Shown here one piece after another: positions 42,810 to 50,304 of a DNA stretch of 50,304 nt. The stretch comes from Psychrobacter sp. UBA6766 (GTDB taxonomy: Bacteria; Pseudomonadota; Gammaproteobacteria; Pseudomonadales; Moraxellaceae). Location: the NCBI RefSeq assembly GCF_002453355.1, contig NZ_DKGQ01000012.1:1-50304 (forward strand), given 5' to 3'. Under the pieces are notes generated by a model, which ran no database searches, had not been told where the DNA came from, and saw only the letters and a list, made by a program, of their open reading frames with translations. Position 1 is the stretch's first letter. Every line of letters begins with the position of its first letter. A program made the translations under genes and the position numbers.

Positions 42810-45800
42810 CTACATCAATAGCTCTCGCTTGCCACTTTTTCCCATCGAGCTGACCAGTCCTGCCTCTTCCATTGAGTCGACAATACGGGCGGCACGGTTA
42901 TAACCGATACTAAATTTACGCTGGATTGATGACGCTGAAACTTTTCGCGTTTCCATAATAAAAGCGACCGCATCATTATACAAATCATCATCTTCGCCAG
43001 AAGCATTTGCTGTACTGCCGCCACTGGGACTAGATAACTCAAAGTTGCCAGCCATATTATCAATATAATCGGGTGCACCGCGTTCACGCCATGCATCACA
43101 GACACGGTTGACCTCTTCGTCGCTGACATAGGCCCCATGCACACGGTCTGGCTCAATTTGCCCAGGCCCTAAAAACAGCATATCACCGTTACCAAGCATA
43201 TCTTCTGCGCCGCCGCTGTCCAAAATCGTCCGAGAATCCACTTTTGAGTTTACTCGTAACGCTGCCCGAACGGGAATATTGGCTTTAATCAAACCAGTAA
43301 TGACATCAACCGACGGACGCTGGGTCGCAAGCATTAAATGAATGCCAGCAGCCCGTGATTTTTGTGCCAGACGCGTGATAAGCTCTTCGGCTTGTTTACC
43401 CACTTGCATAATCATATCGGCAAACTCATCGGCGACGATAACAATCATCGGTAAGGTTTTAAGCTTGGGCGCTTGGCTAATACTCACGCTATCGTTCGGA
43501 CGCCATAAGGGATCGAGCATTGGATTACCTGCTTTTTCAGCAGCAATGACTTTTTTATTAAACTCGTTAAGCTTACGCACTTTTAACAAGCTCATCAGCT
43601 GATAACGGCGCTCCATCTCTGCCACGCACCATGACAAGGCACTGGCCGCTTCGGTCATATCAGTGACGACAGGTGTCAGCAGATGCGGAATATCGTTATA
43701 GTTAGCAAGCTCAAGCTGCTTTGGATCAATCAAAATCATACGCAGCTCATTTGGCGTATATTTAAGCAGCATAGATAGTAGCATCGAGTTGACCAAGACT
43801 GATTTTCCAGAGCCTGTCGTTCCTGCAACGAGCATATGCGGTGCGCACGCAAGATCGGTAATAGTCGGATTTCCACCAATGTCTTTTCCCATCGCCATGC
43901 TGATTTGAGCTTTTGGATCCTTGAATTTCTCAGTATTTAGCAGCTCAATCAAACGTACCATTTCACGTTGTTTATTGGGCACTTCGATACCGATATATGG
44001 CTTTCCCGGAATGACCTCGACTACACGAAGCGATGCCATCGATAGCGAACGCGCCAAATCACGAGAAATACCTGTAACCTTGCTGGCTTTAACCCCAGGC
44101 GCAAGCTCTACTTCAAAGCGCGTTACGACTGGCCCTGGAATCGCATTAACCACCGCTGCTTTGACATTAAATTCTTGTAACTTAATTTCTAAAAGCTCGG
44201 ACAACTGCTCAAGCTCAGAGAGGGTATAGCTTGGCTTACGGTTAGGATCCGGCTTATCTAAAATAGACAGCTCTGGAATAGGCGTTAAGCTGCTGCGATA
44301 AGCGGCGGTTTGCATCGAGCGTGATTTTTGACTAAAAGCAGCATCATCACTGATGTCTGGCATCACTGGCGCATGAGCATCTTCATCATCTGGCATCATG
44401 TCAGTGATATGATTACTGCTATCGCCCTCTGGTACCGCAAAGCTTACCGTTGGTTTAGCTGTCGCAGGTGTGGTATTTTTCGTTAAAGTACCAGTATTTG
44501 CCGTCGGCGCTAATTTAGGATTAGCAGGCGGCGTATTGGTCGGCGTCATGTCAGCAATTTCACTAACTCTATTGACGTTACCAATTGGCGCAACGTTATC
44601 TGTTTGCCAGTCATTAGCCACTTCATGTTGAGTTAAGGGCTCAGAATCATTTGTAAACTCAGAGTCTTCGATAGACCAAGTTTCAGAAAAGTCATCAATG
44701 TCATTGTTGAATGAAATATCTGCTACCTTTGGCTCCTCGGCAAATGATGTCTCTATTACTGGCGCTTCAATGATAGCTTCATCTTGCTCTAACTCAGACG
44801 CTACTGATACTGCTGCATGTTCTGCTAGCCAAGCATCTACCAACGCATTTACGTTTTTGCTACCTTCATCTGTTCTAGAAATCTCAGACGCCGTTGCAGA
44901 CTCATTATTTACGAAGCCATTATTACCTGATTCATTAGTTGGTTGCGCATCTGAGAGCTCTTTTGTTGAGGTATCATAAAATGCTGCCGTTGGCACCTCT
45001 AAGCTGTGCTCGTTTGTAACAGCAGAATCATGAACAGGCGTCTCTTGCCTAGCAATTTCCTCACTCGCCAATAAATCATCGACGGTATTGGCATCATTCC
45101 AAGCAAAACTTGGTTCAACTTTACGTGTAGGAGCCAAAACTGGGTTTGCGGTAGAGGCTGACACTTGAGATTGGTTAACGTGATTGAAATTGCTCGCAGT
45201 AGCCGGTTGTAATTGCTCACCTTGTGCAGCGTTGTTGGCTGCCGTCGCAGCTGCCGACATAGACGCTTTGACGCTAGCACCAAGTCCCGACGTCACTAAG
45301 AATTCCGCTAATACATTATTAAAGCGACCACTTTTATCTGCTGTTCGGGTATGATCAGCATGGTCATCTGATGTCAAATCTAATGGTAATTGCTCATGTT
45401 CTTGCGGCGTTTTTTCACCATTTACACGGTCTTCATCAATAAGTTGTTTAGCCGTAGCTGTTTGCCCTACTTGCCTATTATCTCGACTTCTATCGCTGTT
45501 TTTAGCTCTAGAACCGAGCCATGACCATGTTCTAATTTTCTCATAAATTGCCAGCCAATGAATATTAAAGGCAAAAGTGGCGGTAATAATCACAAACACC
45601 GTCAAAAACGTCACACTGCCCCACTGCGATAACAGCTGCGCCAAACGTGCTTGCAACTCAAGTCCAATGATACCGCCAGCAACGCCTTTGAGTCCTGATG
45701 TCATCGGATCTGCGACTTGCTGCACGAGCGCCACCAATTGCGCAAACAAGGCACTGGCGCTCAACAGCAGAAACACATAAGCAACCAAGCGCAATAACCA

Positions 45801-46085
45801 AAACGTTGGTTTATTATCCCACCAAATCAGCACCGATTCATAAACCAAAAACGCCAGCAACCACCAAGCGCCAAAACCAAAAAAGCTATAGAGCAAATCC
45901 GATAGCCAAGCGCCCATTTCGCCGCCCATGTTATTGACGGTAGTCATGTCACTACTGATGTGCGACCAACTCGGATCATTTCCCGTATAAGTCATCAAAA
46001 TGACAAATAAATAAACCGCCAGCATTAACCCAAGCAGGGTAAATATGCCCTTTTTTAAATACTCAATAAGTGGTGCTGATATCAC
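42810..46085 (-). CDS. ftsK: DNA translocase FtsK
   Basis: The septal DNA pump that clears chromosome ends and activates XerCD recombination at division. Four transmembrane helices lie within residues 10-185. A long polar linker (about 190-610) is rich in Ala, Thr, Asn and acidic residues. The motor follows, with a Walker A GTTGSGKS near 757 and a Walker B-like IVIVADEFADM. A C-terminal winged-helix gamma domain (about 1025-1091, VSASSIQRKFSIGYNRAARI) reads the polar DNA signals. The start codon is GTG with AAGG upstream. The 1091-residue length is between short and E. coli-type FtsK, the difference lying in the linker. Confidence 0.95.
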   Translation of the reverse strand: MISAPLIEYLKKGIFTLLGLMLAVYLFVILMTYTGNDPSWSHISSDMTTVNNMGGEMGAWLSDLLYSFFGFGAWWLLAFLVYESVLIWWDNKPTFWLLRLVAYVFLLLSASALFAQLVALVQQVADPMTSGLKGVAGGIIGLELQARLAQLLSQWGSVTFLTVFVIITATFAFNIHWLAIYEKIRTWSWLGSRAKNSDRSRDNRQVGQTATAKQLIDEDRVNGEKTPQEHEQLPLDLTSDDHADHTRTADKSGRFNNVLAEFLVTSGLGASVKASMSAAATAANNAAQGEQLQPATASNFNHVNQSQVSASTANPVLAPTRKVEPSFAWNDANTVDDLLASEEIARQETPVHDSAVTNEHSLEVPTAAFYDTSTKELSDAQPTNESGNNGFVNNESATASEISRTDEGSKNVNALVDAWLAEHAAVSVASELEQDEAIIEAPVIETSFAEEPKVADISFNNDIDDFSETWSIEDSEFTNDSEPLTQHEVANDWQTDNVAPIGNVNRVSEIADMTPTNTPPANPKLAPTANTGTLTKNTTPATAKPTVSFAVPEGDSSNHITDMMPDDEDAHAPVMPDISDDAAFSQKSRSMQTAAYRSSLTPIPELSILDKPDPNRKPSYTLSELEQLSELLEIKLQEFNVKAAVVNAIPGPVVTRFEVELAPGVKASKVTGISRDLARSLSMASLRVVEVIPGKPYIGIEVPNKQREMVRLIELLNTEKFKDPKAQISMAMGKDIGGNPTITDLACAPHMLVAGTTGSGKSVLVNSMLLSMLLKYTPNELRMILIDPKQLELANYNDIPHLLTPVVTDMTEAASALSWCVAEMERRYQLMSLLKVRKLNEFNKKVIAAEKAGNPMLDPLWRPNDSVSISQAPKLKTLPMIVIVADEFADMIMQVGKQAEELITRLAQKSRAAGIHLMLATQRPSVDVITGLIKANIPVRAALRVNSKVDSRTILDSGGAEDMLGNGDMLFLGPGQIEPDRVHGAYVSDEEVNRVCDAWRERGAPDYIDNMAGNFELSSPSGGSTANASGEDDDLYNDAVAFIMETRKVSASSIQRKFSIGYNRAARIVDSMEEAGLVSSMGKSGKRELLM

Positions 46086-46632
46086 GTAAGATCTGCCTTG
46101 TTGTCAATACTCGTTGCTAATACTCGTTAATAATACTAAATGATTGCTGGCTTATGATGAGAACCAACCATGATTTCATGGTTTTCTGTCAATGAATGCG
46201 ACTGTCATTTAAGGGTTTATCGAATCGCTACTACGCTCGCATAACTTCTTATAATAACAAATACATAGGCGTAGTGGCGACAGTGTTATCAAGAAAGCGT
46301 AGAAGAAAATGCATTGTTAAGCGCTTCAGCAAAAAATGCGGTTATTAATCTAACATTAGCCACACTTTTGGGTAATAAATGGATTGGCAATAAAAAACAG
46401 CCTGTCATTTTAGGAGCAATGCTATCCGTGCTTTGATTCTAATGATACCTATATTCATTTTAGCAAACTTGCACTTTTTGCCGTCAGCCCTTATGTTATT
46501 ATCACACAGCGATAAGAAAAACCACATTTATCGCGGCTTTTAGCGCGTAACTTTTATAACATTTAGCATTTGTACGGTACATTTTTATTATTTTAATTTT
46601 TACATTTTTTATTTAGCTAGCAAGGAAATTTT
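46086..46632. other. Divergent intergenic region (ftsK / trxB)
   Basis: 547 bases. A 13-bp direct repeat AATACTCGTT plus three bases (46106-46118, 46119-46131) lies next to the ftsK start. A small palindrome AACCATGATTTCATGGTT is at 46166-46183. A plus-strand frame open for 53 codons (46275-46436) has protein-like composition but no start codon. No gene is called. Confidence 0.5.
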
Positions 46633-47655
46633 ATGGCAACTGATAACACGGCTCCTCGCCACGAAAAACTGATTATTTTAGGCTCAGGCCCTGCCGGTTA
46701 TTCCGCTGCAGTTTATGCGGCGCGGGCTAATCTCAAGCCTGTTATGGTCACAGGGTTGGAGGTTGGCGGGCAGCTAACCACCACTACCGAGGTTGACAAC
46801 TGGCCGGGCGATGCGCATGACTTGACGGGCCCTGCACTGATGGATCGTATGAAAGCTCATGCCGAGCGCTTTGGTACTGAGCTGGTTTATGATCATATCA
46901 ATGAAGTCAATCTTGATGAGCGCCCTTTTACATTGGTCGGCAATAATGGTAGCTATACTTGCGATGCCTTGATTATCTCAACGGGCGCCTCAGCGCAGTA
47001 TTTAGGCTTAGAGTCAGAAAGCAAATTCCGCGGCCTTGGCGTATCAGCTTGTGCCACCTGTGATGGTTTCTTTTATAAAAACCAAAAAGTCGCCGTCATT
47101 GGTGGTGGTAATACCGCCGTTGAAGAGGCTTTATATTTATCAAACATCGCTTCTGAAGTGACGCTAGTCCATCGCCGCGACAGCTTACGCTCTGAGAAAA
47201 TTCTACAAGATAAGCTGTTTGAAAAAGTCAAAAACGGCAACGTCAAAATTGAATGGAACCATAAAGTCCGAGAAGTCGTCGGCGATGATATGGGCGTCAA
47301 TGGGTTGGTCATTGAGTCGATGATTGATGGCAGCACTAAGCAACTGGACGTGTTTGGCATGTTTGTCGCCATTGGTCATAAGCCAAACACAGATTTATTC
47401 AGAGGTCAGCTGGACATGAAAGATGGCTACTTAATCGTTAATAGTGGTCTAAATGGCAATGCCACCCAAACCAGTATCGAAGGCGTATTTGCTGCAGGAG
47501 ATGTCGCCGATCACGTTTATCGTCAAGCGATTACCTCAGCGGGAACTGGCTGTATGGCAGCGCTTGATGCTGAAAAATATTTAGACGCAATGGGTGAAAC
47601 AATCGCTCGCGATCACACTTATGCCTCTACATTGACTGAAGATAAAGAAGCGTAA
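46633..47655 (+). CDS. trxB: Thioredoxin reductase
   Basis: A flavoenzyme that uses NADPH to reduce thioredoxin in the cytoplasm. The FAD-binding motif GSGPAGYSAA is at residues 17-26, the redox-active pair Cys140-Ala-Thr-Cys143 in ACATCDG, and the NADPH-binding GGGNTAVEEA at 157-166. The closing FAD motif lies in EGVFAAGDVAD. The length of 340 is slightly longer than E. coli (321) at the C-terminus. AAGGAA precedes the ATG. The stop codon is directly followed by the ATG of aat. Confidence 0.97.
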   Translation: MATDNTAPRHEKLIILGSGPAGYSAAVYAARANLKPVMVTGLEVGGQLTTTTEVDNWPGDAHDLTGPALMDRMKAHAERFGTELVYDHINEVNLDERPFTLVGNNGSYTCDALIISTGASAQYLGLESESKFRGLGVSACATCDGFFYKNQKVAVIGGGNTAVEEALYLSNIASEVTLVHRRDSLRSEKILQDKLFEKVKNGNVKIEWNHKVREVVGDDMGVNGLVIESMIDGSTKQLDVFGMFVAIGHKPNTDLFRGQLDMKDGYLIVNSGLNGNATQTSIEGVFAAGDVADHVYRQAITSAGTGCMAALDAEKYLDAMGETIARDHTYASTLTEDKEA

Positions 47656-48495
47656 ATGAGCCACTTCGCTAAAGACGGCCACATTGACATTGATGTCAAT
47701 GCGGCTGATATAACACCTGAGGCCTTTCGTAACCACATCAGGAGTCTTGGGCGTTATAACTTCCCTGATCCTGCGATGGTTGACCCTGATGGCATCGGTA
47801 TCGTTGCTATCGGCGGAGATTTAGCACCAGAAACGCTAATTTCGGCTTATGCGCAAGGATTATTTCCGTGGTTTAACGAAGATGAGCCTATTGCCTGGTG
47901 GTGCCCTGAGCCGCGCTGCGTCATCGCGCCAACAGATTATCATCCCAGTAAATCGCTTCGTAAGCAAGCGGGCCGCAGTCGTTGGCAAATAACCCTTGAC
48001 CAAGCTTTTGATGACGTCATTCATGCTTGTAGTTTACCGCGTAGCGATGGTTTCAATGACACGCTACCTGAAGGCGAGCACACTTGGATTCACAGCGAGA
48101 TGATTGAAGCCTACACTAAACTGCATGCGCAAGGATTTGCTCATAGTATCGAAGTTTGGAATGAAAATCAGCGGTTGATTGGTGGACTATATGGCTTAAA
48201 AATAGGCGGTATTTATTTTGGCGAGTCGATGTTTCATAGCGAGTCCAATGCCTCAAAGCTCGCCTTTTGGGGCTTAATGCGTTTATGCACCCAAAGCAAG
48301 GTTGCGTTAGTAGATTGTCAACTACCAAACGATCATCTGATAAGCTTGGGGGCGACGACATTGCCGCGAGCAAAATTTTTGGTAGAGCTAGATACATTGA
48401 TTAGCAGCCGTGCCGTTAACTGGCAAAAGAACACTTATAAACCTTTACCAGCCTCACTTCTCAACAAGCCAGAGCCGTGGCAATTAAAAATATAA
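47656..48495 (+). CDS. aat: Leucyl/phenylalanyl-tRNA--protein transferase
   Basis: Adds Leu or Phe to N-terminal Arg or Lys of proteins, marking them for ClpAP degradation (N-degron pathway). Family blocks include YNFPDPAMVDPDGIGIVAIGGDL, the YAQGLFPWFNEDEPIAWWCP segment, and GGLYGLKIGGIYFGESMF. At 279 residues it is longer than E. coli Aat (234) at both ends. It begins at the very base after the trxB stop (TAAATG), so translational coupling is likely. A trxB-aat neighbourhood is also known from E. coli, with cydDC between them. Confidence 0.95.
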   Translation: MSHFAKDGHIDIDVNAADITPEAFRNHIRSLGRYNFPDPAMVDPDGIGIVAIGGDLAPETLISAYAQGLFPWFNEDEPIAWWCPEPRCVIAPTDYHPSKSLRKQAGRSRWQITLDQAFDDVIHACSLPRSDGFNDTLPEGEHTWIHSEMIEAYTKLHAQGFAHSIEVWNENQRLIGGLYGLKIGGIYFGESMFHSESNASKLAFWGLMRLCTQSKVALVDCQLPNDHLISLGATTLPRAKFLVELDTLISSRAVNWQKNTYKPLPASLLNKPEPWQLKI

Positions 48496-48511
48496 ATTAA
48501 ATTGGTAAAGC

Positions 48512-48549
48512 AAAACAACTCGGTTTACTCACTAAGCCGAATTGTTTTT
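48512..48549 (+). terminator. Intrinsic terminator of trxB-aat
   Basis: AAAACAACTCGGTTTA pairs with TAAGCCGAATTGTTTT with two wobble pairs, ending in a T-run. Confidence 0.87.
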
Positions 48550-48644
48550 CTCTACTATAATTTTAAACAAAAATAGCTTTAAACAGCGCGTTCAATCATC
48601 TTTTACACAATCAGTAAGTTAACGGTTTTACTTACGAGGTCATC

Positions 48645-49082
48645 ATGGCACCTGATACAGCATTTTTACTTATTGGCACGCTGGCAACGAAGGCCAATAC
48701 CACCAAAGATACGATTCGTCACTATGACCAACTAGGACTTTTAAAATCTCGCAAACGCCAAGCAGGCTCACGGCTTTATACTGAGTTTCATCCCGAGTGC
48801 GTCGAGCGTATCGAGTTGATAAAAAGCGCCCAAGCCATTGGTTTTACCTTGACTGAAATCAAAGACAGCCTCAATGATTATTACGATGGTCAGCTCGATA
48901 TCGATTTGCAGCTAAGCATTACTCAGCAAAAACTCGCTCAAGTCAAAAAACAGCAAGCAACCATCAGCTTAATGATAGAGATGTTGGCCGAACGAATTGA
49001 GCTGCTCGAACGTATGAAAGTCGATGAGAATTACCCTTCCAATATTGATATTTGTAAAAAGCAAATTCCACCACAGGTATAA
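48645..49082 (+). CDS. MerR family transcriptional regulator
   Basis: A 145-residue DNA-binding regulator. The N-terminal winged helix starts FLLIGTLATKANTTKDTIRHY, with the family hallmark DTIRHYDQLGLL and GSRLYTEF. A long dimerisation coiled coil spans about 85-130. The short C-terminus lacks the cysteine pattern of metal sensors such as MerR or CueR, so the signal is unknown. GAGGT lies five bases before the ATG. MerR proteins usually act on promoters with 19-base spacers; no obvious target gene is adjacent except the convergent rimI. Confidence 0.88.
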   Translation: MAPDTAFLLIGTLATKANTTKDTIRHYDQLGLLKSRKRQAGSRLYTEFHPECVERIELIKSAQAIGFTLTEIKDSLNDYYDGQLDIDLQLSITQQKLAQVKKQQATISLMIEMLAERIELLERMKVDENYPSNIDICKKQIPPQV

Positions 49083-49123
49083 TCCATCAAGTCAAAATTG
49101 GCGAGGTCACAAATAGTCAATTT

Positions 49124-49612
49124 TTAACGATAAAAACGCTGCATAATCAAAGCATCAATGGCTGGCTGATGAGGCATTTGATAATAGCCTTTACGCTTGT
49201 GAATGACAGTGAATTTTTGCTGCTCATATAGAGCAATCGCAGGAGCATTATCTGCTCGCACTTCTAACAATAAGCTGTCTACCTGACTATTCATCAACTC
49301 TCTACTTAACGTAGCAAAAAGCTGCGAGGCGATACCTTGACGTTGATAGTCAGGATGGGTGCCGATACGCAATATCTCTGCTTGCTCAAACAACACTTGG
49401 TATAAACAATAACCAATCACCGTATGGTCCATTGTCTTATTTTCTTGTTCATAAGCAACTATCATACGAATATTGTTTTGCTCAAGCATTTCAATTAACG
49501 TTTGATAAGTCCACGCGTCTTGCAGTTGCAGCAATGCTTCAATAGTTGCTACTGCTTGAACCATTTTTTCCCACTCTGATATGTTGGTTGGCAGCTTCTC
49601 AATAGTAAACAC
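49124..49612 (-). CDS. rimI: Ribosomal protein S18-alanine N-acetyltransferase (RimI-like)
   Basis: A GNAT-fold acetyltransferase of 162 residues. The acetyl-CoA-binding motif IGTHPDYQRQGIASQLF (about 82-98) and the LLLEVRADNAPAIALYEQQKFTVIHKRKGYY segment match RimI, which acetylates ribosomal protein S18. Other GNAT substrates cannot be excluded. The gene is a single unit; the usual partner tsaB is not in the window. The N-terminal 30 residues are atypical. Confidence 0.85.
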   Translation of the reverse strand: MFTIEKLPTNISEWEKMVQAVATIEALLQLQDAWTYQTLIEMLEQNNIRMIVAYEQENKTMDHTVIGYCLYQVLFEQAEILRIGTHPDYQRQGIASQLFATLSRELMNSQVDSLLLEVRADNAPAIALYEQQKFTVIHKRKGYYQMPHQPAIDALIMQRFYR

Positions 49613-49711
49613 AGCTTTTCCTTTTATTTTTTTCTATCCAATAACCGCTATGTTAGCTTAAATGTTTATAATTATTAGTATTTAATCCCTTATTCTACAC
49701 TCATAAAATAT

Positions 49712-49746
49712 AAAAAAAGCCACCCTTAATTAAGGATGACTTTTTT
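49712..49746 (-). terminator. Intrinsic terminator of tuf
   Basis: A near-palindromic stem centred on CCTTAATTAAGG is flanked by A7 and T6. It lies 38 bases beyond the EF-Tu stop. Confidence 0.88.
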
Positions 49747-49783
49747 ATGGCTAACTCATAAGCTCATTGCTGAGACTTATATC

Positions 49784-50304
49784 TTAGTTCAATACGTTAG
49801 CAACAACACCAGCACCTACCGTACGGCCGCCTTCACGAATAGCGAAGCGAAGACCTTTGTCCATAGCGATTGGGTGGATAAGCTCAACGCCCATCTCAAC
49901 GTTATCACCAGGCATAACCATTTCAGTACCGTCTTGTAATTGGATTGCGCCAGTTACGTCAGTGGTACGGAAGTAGAACTGTGGACGATAGCCGTTTAGG
50001 AATGGTGTGTGACGACCACCCTCTTCTTTTGACAGTACGTAAACTTCTGCGTCAAATTTGGTGTGAGGAGTGATTGAACCTGGCTTCGCTAGTACTTGGC
50101 CACGTTGAACGTCTTCACGTTTGGTACCACGAAGTAGAACGCCACAGTTTTCACCAGCACGACCTTCGTCAAGCAGTTTACGGAACATCTCTACACCCGT
50201 ACAGGTAGTTTTTTGAGTGTCACGGATACCGACGATTTCAATCTCGTCACCGACTTTTACGATACCAGACTCAACACGGCCTGTTACCACAGTACCACGA
50301 CCTG
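49784..50304 (-). CDS. tuf: Translation elongation factor Tu, C-terminal part (runs off window)
   Basis: The GTPase that brings aminoacyl-tRNA to the ribosome. Only the last 172 codons are visible, covering most of domain II and all of domain III: GRGTVVTGRVESGIVKVGDE, then LLRGTKREDVQRGQVLAKPG, HTPFLNGYRPQFYFRTTDVTG, and the terminal IREGGRTVGAGVVANVLN. The N-terminal GTPase domain lies beyond the right edge. Many gammaproteobacteria carry two tuf copies; which one this is cannot be told. A strong terminator follows. Confidence 0.97.
   Translation of the reverse strand, partial: GRGTVVTGRVESGIVKVGDEIEIVGIRDTQKTTCTGVEMFRKLLDEGRAGENCGVLLRGTKREDVQRGQVLAKPGSITPHTKFDAEVYVLSKEEGGRHTPFLNGYRPQFYFRTTDVTGAIQLQDGTEMVMPGDNVEMGVELIHPIAMDKGLRFAIREGGRTVGAGVVANVLN

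Overview
The window looks like chromosomal DNA of a Moraxellaceae gammaproteobacterium, most likely Psychrobacter. The base composition is moderate to AT-rich and the genes are compact and housekeeping-like. Lipoproteins are numerous, a family I lipase sits beside its foldase, and one small membrane protein resembles a family I associate with Moraxellaceae. This assignment rests on recognising protein families by eye, not on a search. There is no prophage, insertion sequence, CRISPR array or integron. One tRNA is present (Arg, anticodon CCG). The right edge cuts an EF-Tu gene.

Layout. 1-4.1 kb, minus strand: queF (queuosine synthesis), a two-gene ABC-2 exporter and a cytochrome c5-like protein. 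4.5-7.1 kb: tRNA-Arg, a small anchored protein divergent from a sirtuin deacylase, and an amidohydrolase that reads as an adenine deaminase. 7.1-9.7 kb: a lemA/TPM/TPM envelope operon. 10.6-12.1 kb: a sodium/amino-acid symporter. 12.4-13.7 kb: two tandem fasciclin lipoproteins. 14.4-19.3 kb: metH and a BASS-family transporter. 19.8-25.9 kb, a lipoprotein-rich accessory stretch: a four-repeat lipoprotein with EF-hand-like loops, a frameshifted DUF2256 zinc-ribbon gene, a TolB-like propeller, a META-domain lipoprotein, and the lipase with its foldase. 26.2-32.4 kb: map, glnD, a membrane protein and dapC. 32.6-38.6 kb: a cNMP/CBS/DUF294 signalling protein with a DnaQ-like exonuclease, PBP4 (dacB) and two membrane proteins. 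38.9-50.3 kb: DUF2147 protein, rlmH, an extradiol dioxygenase, an amidase, ftsK, trxB-aat, a MerR regulator, rimI and the tuf 3' part.

Genes that work together: LipA needs the Lif foldase beside it; the two ABC genes form one exporter; LemA and the TPM proteins form one envelope locus; MetH and MAP both concern methionine but are not linked in an operon; trxB and aat are separated by no base and are probably co-transcribed.

The most unusual structure lies between genes. Several unrelated short tandem duplications are almost all 16-17 bp long (3378, 10304, 12997, 23343, 30823, 35324), and there is a nine-copy 14-bp array at 38688. Other points of interest are the DUF2256 gene, one base away from a perfect reading frame at an A-rich stretch, and the four-repeat calcium-loop-like lipoprotein. 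I found no clear new multi-gene defence or metabolic system.
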